This document shows positions 25,938 through 28,926 of a stretch of 28,926 nt of DNA, piece by piece. Within the stretch, counting starts at the first letter, position 1. Every line of letters begins with the position of its first letter. The position numbers and the translations under genes were made by a program. Below the pieces are notes generated by a model, which saw only the letters and a list, made by a program, of their open reading frames with translations, searched no databases and was not told the DNA's origin. Origin of the DNA: JBBRCE01 sp038205115 (GTDB lineage Bacteria > Planctomycetota > Planctomycetia > Pirellulales > JBBRCE01); the NCBI GenBank assembly GCA_038205115.1, contig JBBRCE010000064.1, positions 1 through 28,926 of the forward strand, in the 5' to 3' direction.

Positions 25938-26882
25938 CTAAGGCATGAACGAGCGATGAATCACACGCGGCAGCGTGTGGCCAAACCGAAACATTCGGCC
26001 GCTCGCCAAATTGGAAATCGACACCACCGCCGGGCTGAACAAGTGCGGGTCGATGTCGTAAAAGTTGAAATTGTAATGAGCGAAGATTTCGGCAAACGGC
26101 TGGCCATAATCGCGCGATGCGCTGCTGGGAATCTTTGGCCCCAGCGTGGCAATCTGATCGTCGTCCGCGTTGACAAACAGCAGCACTTCGCTGCCGTAAA
26201 GAATGGCATCGTTGGTACGGCCAATCGCCGCCAGATCATCCTTGGCAACCGGCGGCAGCGGCGCCGTGCCGTATCCAGAAATCACGTTGTTCAAATCGAA
26301 GCCCAGTTCGTGCAGTTTGTGCATCGCGGTCTCGACCGAGCGGGCAACAATCTGCACGCCGCCCGCCAGGCTGGCCGTTGGCGCCACGAGCAACGTCAGC
26401 GCGCTGGGCGGTAACTCGCAAGCGGCGGCAATTTGCTGACAGACGGCGTTCGGCGGCAGCTTGCGCGATTCCAGCACGCCCACCGCATGCTCGGCGCGCT
26501 CGGTCTGGCCAATGGTCTCGAACAGTGCCTCCTTGCCAGCCGCTGCGCGCATCGGACCAGAGCCCATGGCAAAAAACTTTTCGCCTTCGATCTTCCAGCC
26601 GGCATATTGCGAAGCCATGCAGGCGGCGAGCGGATGGTCGGTGGTGACGCAAACCGCTGGGCCGGACCAGAGTTCCGGATTGCTGTTGGTAAACGACACC
26701 GAACCCAGGCCTGCCATGCAGATTTCGGCCAGCAGCTTACCCATTTGCAAGCCGCCGCGATTCTCGCTGCCGCAATCGATCAGCGTGGCACCGAGTTCGT
26801 TGGTTCGAGACGAAACGCGCAGCACCCGCGCGTTGGCGATGACGTTCTGACAGAGTTCGAAAGCCGTGGCGTTGAGCTGCAC
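25938..26882 (-). CDS. mch: Methenyltetrahydromethanopterin cyclohydrolase
   Basis: This 314-residue enzyme interconverts 5,10-methenyl-H4MPT and N5-formyl-H4MPT, a central step of H4MPT-linked formaldehyde oxidation. Family signatures are GATLIDCGSENRGGLQMG (31-48), LAEICMAGLGSVSF (50-63), SGPAVCVTTDHPLAACMASQYAGW in part (73-96), and AMGSGPMRAAAGKE (105-118). The later segments LLVAPTASLAGGVQIVARSVE and HALNN-type VISGYGTAPLPP also match. Length is normal. The start is GTG at 26882, preceded by AGG six bases upstream, which yields MQLNATAFEL, as in other Mch proteins. A promoter candidate with an adjacent palindrome lies at 26934-26955. The RimK-like ligase follows on the same strand. Confidence 0.96.
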   Translation of the reverse strand: MQLNATAFELCQNVIANARVLRVSSRTNELGATLIDCGSENRGGLQMGKLLAEICMAGLGSVSFTNSNPELWSGPAVCVTTDHPLAACMASQYAGWKIEGEKFFAMGSGPMRAAAGKEALFETIGQTERAEHAVGVLESRKLPPNAVCQQIAAACELPPSALTLLVAPTASLAGGVQIVARSVETAMHKLHELGFDLNNVISGYGTAPLPPVAKDDLAAIGRTNDAILYGSEVLLFVNADDDQIATLGPKIPSSASRDYGQPFAEIFAHYNFNFYDIDPHLFSPAVVSISNLASGRMFRFGHTLPRVIHRSFMP

Positions 26883-26933
26883 GTGTAACCTAAGCCGAGT
26901 GTGAGAGTCGAAATAAAGGCGCTGCCTAGGGGA

Positions 26934-26939
26934 GTTATA
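26934..26939 (-). promoter_or_regulatory. -10 box candidate of the mch transcript
   Basis: On the minus strand TATAAC (plus 26934-26939) matches the -10 consensus at 5 of 6. The best -35 at 17 bp is TTAATT, only 3 of 6. The start would lie near 26927, about 45 nt before the GTG. The palindrome at 26940-26955 occupies the spacer. Confidence 0.4.
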
Positions 26940-26955
26940 TCGCGATTGGTCGCGA
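26940..26955. promoter_or_regulatory. Palindromic operator candidate at the mch promoter
   Basis: TCGCGA (26940-26945) is repeated at 26950-26955 around TTGG. Each half is itself a palindrome, so the whole reads as direct and inverted repeat. It abuts the -10 box of mch, a position where a bound protein would block transcription. A second, looser inverted repeat, TTGCG-N9-CGCAA, lies at 27020-27038. Confidence 0.4.
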
Positions 26956-27152
26956 CAATTAAGTGTTCATCTTGTCAGAACGTCCGGAAAAGTCAGCCGG
27001 CTTGCCGTAGTTTTCGTGATTGCGTAAGTTTATCGCAAGTTGCCCAGCCTGCCCGTTGTGCGATTAAATCTATCGAGCCACGTATCTGCGGATGCCGATT
27101 CAATCAGTACCGAGCGGATTCATCGTCGGTTTTGGCCAAGGAGGGCATACAG

Positions 27153-27938
27153 ATGAGCGATTCACAGCGTCGCGGCAATTTTTTGATTTCGGTGGATGTC
27201 GAGCCGCACGATAACGACTTGGCAGCGGCTCGCAAAGCAATGTCGGCCGCCGATCAGATTCTCTCGCTGTTCAACCAACATGCCATTCACGCCACGTGGG
27301 CGCTCACGGACCCTGCCAGCTCGCCGCTGCGAACCAAACTTGCCGCAGGCAAACAAGAGATCGCGCTGTTGGGCGATCCAAGTTGGGTAGGTCGATCGGC
27401 GGGCCGCACGCGATTCGCTCGCGAACTTTCGCGCCGCGTGATGGCGGCGCGATCCGCCCAATTGCCGATCACCACGCTGGCGCTGCGCGATGTGGTGTTG
27501 CAAGAAGGACTGGACCTGGTGGTCCGCAACGGAATTTCCGCGCTCCGCGGCGAGACGGCCGGTTTATCGCGTGATGTCCAACGTCGCCCGGCCGGCGATC
27601 CTTGCCGGCTGCTGCATTTTGGCGTGTGGGAATTTCCGACCAGCCTGGTGTTGCCTGTCGGCGGCGGGCCGATCTGGCGAAACAGTTGGTCGTGGCGCTC
27701 GCGCCGCCGCATCGACAGCATCATTCATCAGCAAGGCTTGCTGCATGTGCTCATTGAAACGCACAAGCTGGCTGCCGATGCCAGCGGTTTTATGGCAGGA
27801 CTCGATCGCCTGCTCCGTCATGCGGCCCAGAGAATTCAGCAAGGCACGCTGCTGAATGAAACGCTGTCGCAGGCGGTGGCCAGATTGTCGCACATTCAAC
27901 GCGCGGCGCCGGTGCGTTCGATTTTGCGCGCCGCTTAA
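27153..27938 (+). CDS. NodB/polysaccharide deacetylase-like protein with degenerate metal site
   Basis: The function is unknown. This 261-residue protein starts like a polysaccharide deacetylase (carbohydrate esterase 4 type): FLISVDVEPHDND (10-22) carries the position of the catalytic Asp, and HAIHATWAL (43-51) corresponds to the strand usually written ATFFV. The H-x3-H zinc motif expected after the GxEI element is missing: here GKQEIALLGDPSWVGR (66-81) has no histidine. Later parts (VWEFPTSLVLP; IETHKLAADASGF) still resemble family members. The ATG at 27153 is chosen because AAGGAGG (27138-27144) lies eight bases upstream, an excellent Shine-Dalgarno; the frame is open back to 26901 but without coding character. 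It diverges from mch across a 270-bp gap. No signal peptide is seen, so a cytosolic role is likely. Confidence 0.7.
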   Translation: MSDSQRRGNFLISVDVEPHDNDLAAARKAMSAADQILSLFNQHAIHATWALTDPASSPLRTKLAAGKQEIALLGDPSWVGRSAGRTRFARELSRRVMAARSAQLPITTLALRDVVLQEGLDLVVRNGISALRGETAGLSRDVQRRPAGDPCRLLHFGVWEFPTSLVLPVGGGPIWRNSWSWRSRRRIDSIIHQQGLLHVLIETHKLAADASGFMAGLDRLLRHAAQRIQQGTLLNETLSQAVARLSHIQRAAPVRSILRAA

Positions 27939-27984
27939 CCACGCCTTCGGCTAGCCAGCCAGCCAGCGTTTTCAAGTGCGTGCG

Positions 27985-28167
27985 TCATTGAATTTCGCGC
28001 AGGGTCAGCCAACTGATCAGGGCCAATACGGCGCAGGCGGCGATAAAGCCGACATCCATGACCTTGCTCGCGCCCGAGAAGGGCGTGCCGACCGCCAGAT
28101 CGGCAGCAAACAGCAAGATCAATAGTCCTGCGACTAACATTCCCATGATGGTAAGCACTTTGGCCAT
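27985..28167 (-). CDS. 60-residue two-helix membrane protein of unknown function
   Basis: The function is unknown. The 60-residue chain has two hydrophobic segments, about 4-26 (VLTIMGMLVAGLLILLFAADLA) and about 37-54 (VMDVGFIAACAVLALISW), joined by a short polar loop GTPFSGASK. Proteins of this size and pattern recur in planctomycetes, as far as I recall. The ATG at 28167 is preferred, with AGGGG about ten bases upstream; an in-frame ATG at 28185 adds six residues but its AGGG touches the start codon. It converges on the NodB-like gene with a 46-bp gap holding a GGCTAGCC palindrome and CCAG tandem repeats. Confidence 0.6.
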   Translation of the reverse strand: MAKVLTIMGMLVAGLLILLFAADLAVGTPFSGASKVMDVGFIAACAVLALISWLTLREIQ

Positions 28168-28256
28168 TCCGGCGATTCCCCTCATCCCTAGTTGCGTCGC
28201 AGTAGCTTTATCAAACTACTTAGTATAGTTCAAGGCAAATCCGATACTACGATTTT

Positions 28257-28287
28257 CCGTAAATGCCTTATTTCTCGGCATTTACGG
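28257..28287. repeat. Perfect 11-bp inverted repeat with 9-base loop
   Basis: CCGTAAATGCC (28257-28267) and GGCATTTACGG (28277-28287) are perfectly complementary around TTATTTCTC. It is 90 bp upstream of the small membrane protein gene. It could be a hairpin, a recombinase core site or an operator; nothing in the sequence decides. Confidence 0.5.
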
Positions 28288-28306
28288 CGACTCGAAAAGC
28301 CCTAAC

Positions 28307-28337
28307 TATCGCCCGTTCTCGCCAATTATCGCCCGTT
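28307..28337 (+). repeat. Two 11-bp direct repeats, 20 bp apart
   Basis: TATCGCCCGTT occurs at 28307-28317 and 28327-28337, with nine bases between. A spacing of 20 bp places the copies near the same face of the helix, which would suit cooperative protein binding. Confidence 0.45.
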
Positions 28338-28347
28338 TTTGAAAAAG

Positions 28348-28367
28348 CGTGCAACTTTTCGTGCAAC
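28348..28367 (+). repeat. Two 8-bp direct repeats, 12 bp apart
   Basis: CGTGCAAC occurs at 28348-28355 and 28360-28367, separated by TTTT. Together with the neighbouring direct repeats this gives a short iteron-like cluster. Confidence 0.4.
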
Positions 28368-28589
28368 CGGAAACGGATGGCGAAAGCAACTCGGTTCGCT
28401 CCACAACCGAGTAATTCTGCGAGGCTGGAATCTACCGCCACGCTGCCAGCATTTCAACCCGCTATTGCCGAGCGGATTTTAATTTTTAACTTTCCAATTC
28501 GGCGGTCGGCTAAAATCATCGGCTCGACGTTCTGAAGTCGCCAGCGAGCGAATTTGAATGCCAGCATCGAAACCCAAAAGAATCGACCG

Positions 28590-28745
28590 ATGAACCGCAA
28601 GCAGAAATCAGATCGCGTCCGACTTCGACCAATCGGCGAACTGATGGCGAAATGTCTCGATGCTGATCATTCTGCCGATTTCAAATCTGGAATCGCTTTC
28701 GCAATGCGACTGACGACCGCCGAACTCGACTCACTGTTTGCGTAA
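28590..28745 (+). CDS. Possible 51-residue hypothetical protein
   Basis: A short frame begins with ATG at 28590 (MNRKQKSDRVRLRPIGELM) and ends with LTTAELDSLFA. The first half is basic and the second half could form helices. There is no clear Shine-Dalgarno and no recognised family. An in-frame TTG at 28554 would extend it by 12 residues. It lies next to the MITE-like element and may be a remnant or chance frame. Confidence 0.2.
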   Translation: MNRKQKSDRVRLRPIGELMAKCLDADHSADFKSGIAFAMRLTTAELDSLFA

Positions 28746-28785
28746 CCAAGGAACGGCAACAGCCTACGGCGAACGAAAGCCACTA

Positions 28786-28887
28786 AGGAACGACCGAAAA
28801 ATAACTTCCGTTTTTCGTTCGGGTCGACGCGCGCTATCACGAGCAGCGGGCGTCTCACTCAGAGGAAGTTATTTTTCGGTCGTTCCT
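28786..28887. mobile_element. MITE-like element: 102 bp with perfect 24-bp terminal inverted repeats
   Basis: The arm at 28786-28809 begins AGGAACGACCGAAAAATAAC, and the arm at 28864-28887 is its exact reverse complement over 24 bases. The 54-bp interior is too short to encode anything and is more GC-rich than the arms. Size and structure fit a miniature inverted-repeat transposable element, or a solo palindromic repeat that folds into a 24-bp stem. No obvious target-site duplication is present: immediate flanks are CACTA on the left and AAGTC on the right. No transposase is encoded in the window, so any mobilising enzyme must be elsewhere. Confidence 0.6.
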
Positions 28888-28926
28888 AAGTCTTGCCCAA
28901 AAAAATGGTTGACTAGAATTAGGGTA
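28888..28926. other. AT-rich tail at the right edge
   Basis: The last 39 bp are AT-rich and contain TTGACT near 28909-28914, a possible -35 box whose -10 would lie at or beyond the window edge. No frame can be judged. Confidence 0.25.

Larger units (their letters stand above)
28168..28589. other. AT-richer non-coding region with repeats
   Basis: About 420 bp without a credible gene. It is visibly richer in A and T than the rest of the window. It contains an 11-bp-stem inverted repeat (28257-28287), a pair of 11-bp direct repeats (28307-28337) and a pair of 8-bp direct repeats (28348-28367). A 90-codon open frame at 28263-28535 has no recognisable features and overlaps these repeats. Confidence 0.55.

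Noticed and set aside
28263..28535. 90-codon open frame at the right end
   Set aside because: No ribosome binding site, no recognisable domain, and it runs across the inverted and direct repeats.
28909..28926. Promoter at the right edge from TTGACT
   Set aside because: Any -10 box would fall at or beyond the end of the window, so it cannot be assessed.

Overview
The window looks like chromosomal DNA from a planctomycete, probably of the Pirellulales type. It is G+C-rich by eye. It combines several marks of that phylum: tetrahydromethanopterin (H4MPT) C1 genes (beta-RFAP synthase, mch, a RimK-like ligase), a large repeat protein with an LEPR-type N-terminal motif and RTX repeats, a secreted PQQ-type propeller beginning GWPQFLGPTRNG, a zinc-ribbon/coiled-coil membrane protein, and a NatB-like permease fused to a CPBP protease. 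No rRNA, tRNA, CRISPR array or transposase gene was seen. The assignment rests on gene content and remembered family features, not on a database search.

Layout, left to right. 1-40: start of a gene leaving the window on the minus strand. 370-2334: accB-accC (biotin carrier and biotin carboxylase). 2331-3113 (-): zinc-ribbon membrane protein whose stop codon overlaps that of accC. 3299-4276: beta-RFAP synthase. 4398-5336 (-): nadC. 5468-8305 (-): 945-residue repeat surface protein. 8479-9705 (-): CPA2 (Kef/YbaL-type) antiporter core without its usual cytosolic domain. 9804-11762 (-): Nramp transporter fused to a UspA domain. 12187-12747: GNAT acetyltransferase. 12935-14161 and 14237-15475: M16 peptidase pair, the first degenerate, the second with HxxEH. 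15517-18857 (-): ABC ATPase plus the permease/CPBP fusion. 19079-19501: YjbQ. 19800-21167: LssY_C-domain membrane protein. 21221-22522 (-): secreted propeller. 22750-23130: cupin. 23147-24862 (-): OleC-like ligase. 24975-26882 (-): mch and a RimK-like ATP-grasp ligase. 27153-27938: degenerate NodB-like protein. 27985-28167 (-): 60-residue membrane protein. From about 28200 to the end the DNA is more AT-rich, holds no convincing gene, and contains several inverted and direct repeats, including a 102-bp MITE-like element with perfect 24-bp terminal inverted repeats.

How the genes fit together. AccB and AccC form half of acetyl-CoA carboxylase. Beta-RFAP synthase makes the first committed intermediate of the methanopterin cofactor, the RimK-like ligase probably adds glutamate to it, and Mch uses the finished cofactor in formaldehyde/formate interconversion. 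These three genes lie in two places about 21 kb apart. The remaining genes are housekeeping or envelope functions: NAD synthesis, metal uptake, K+/H+ antiport, proteolysis and transport.

Convergent gene pairs are often closed by short GC-rich hairpins without a T-tract (clearest at 15481-15511) or by overlapping stop codons. The best sigma70-like promoters are upstream of accB, the Nramp gene, the GNAT gene and mch. The most unusual items are the MITE-like element at the right edge, the palindrome abutting the mch -10 box, the OleC-like ligase next to the H4MPT genes, and the domain fusions.
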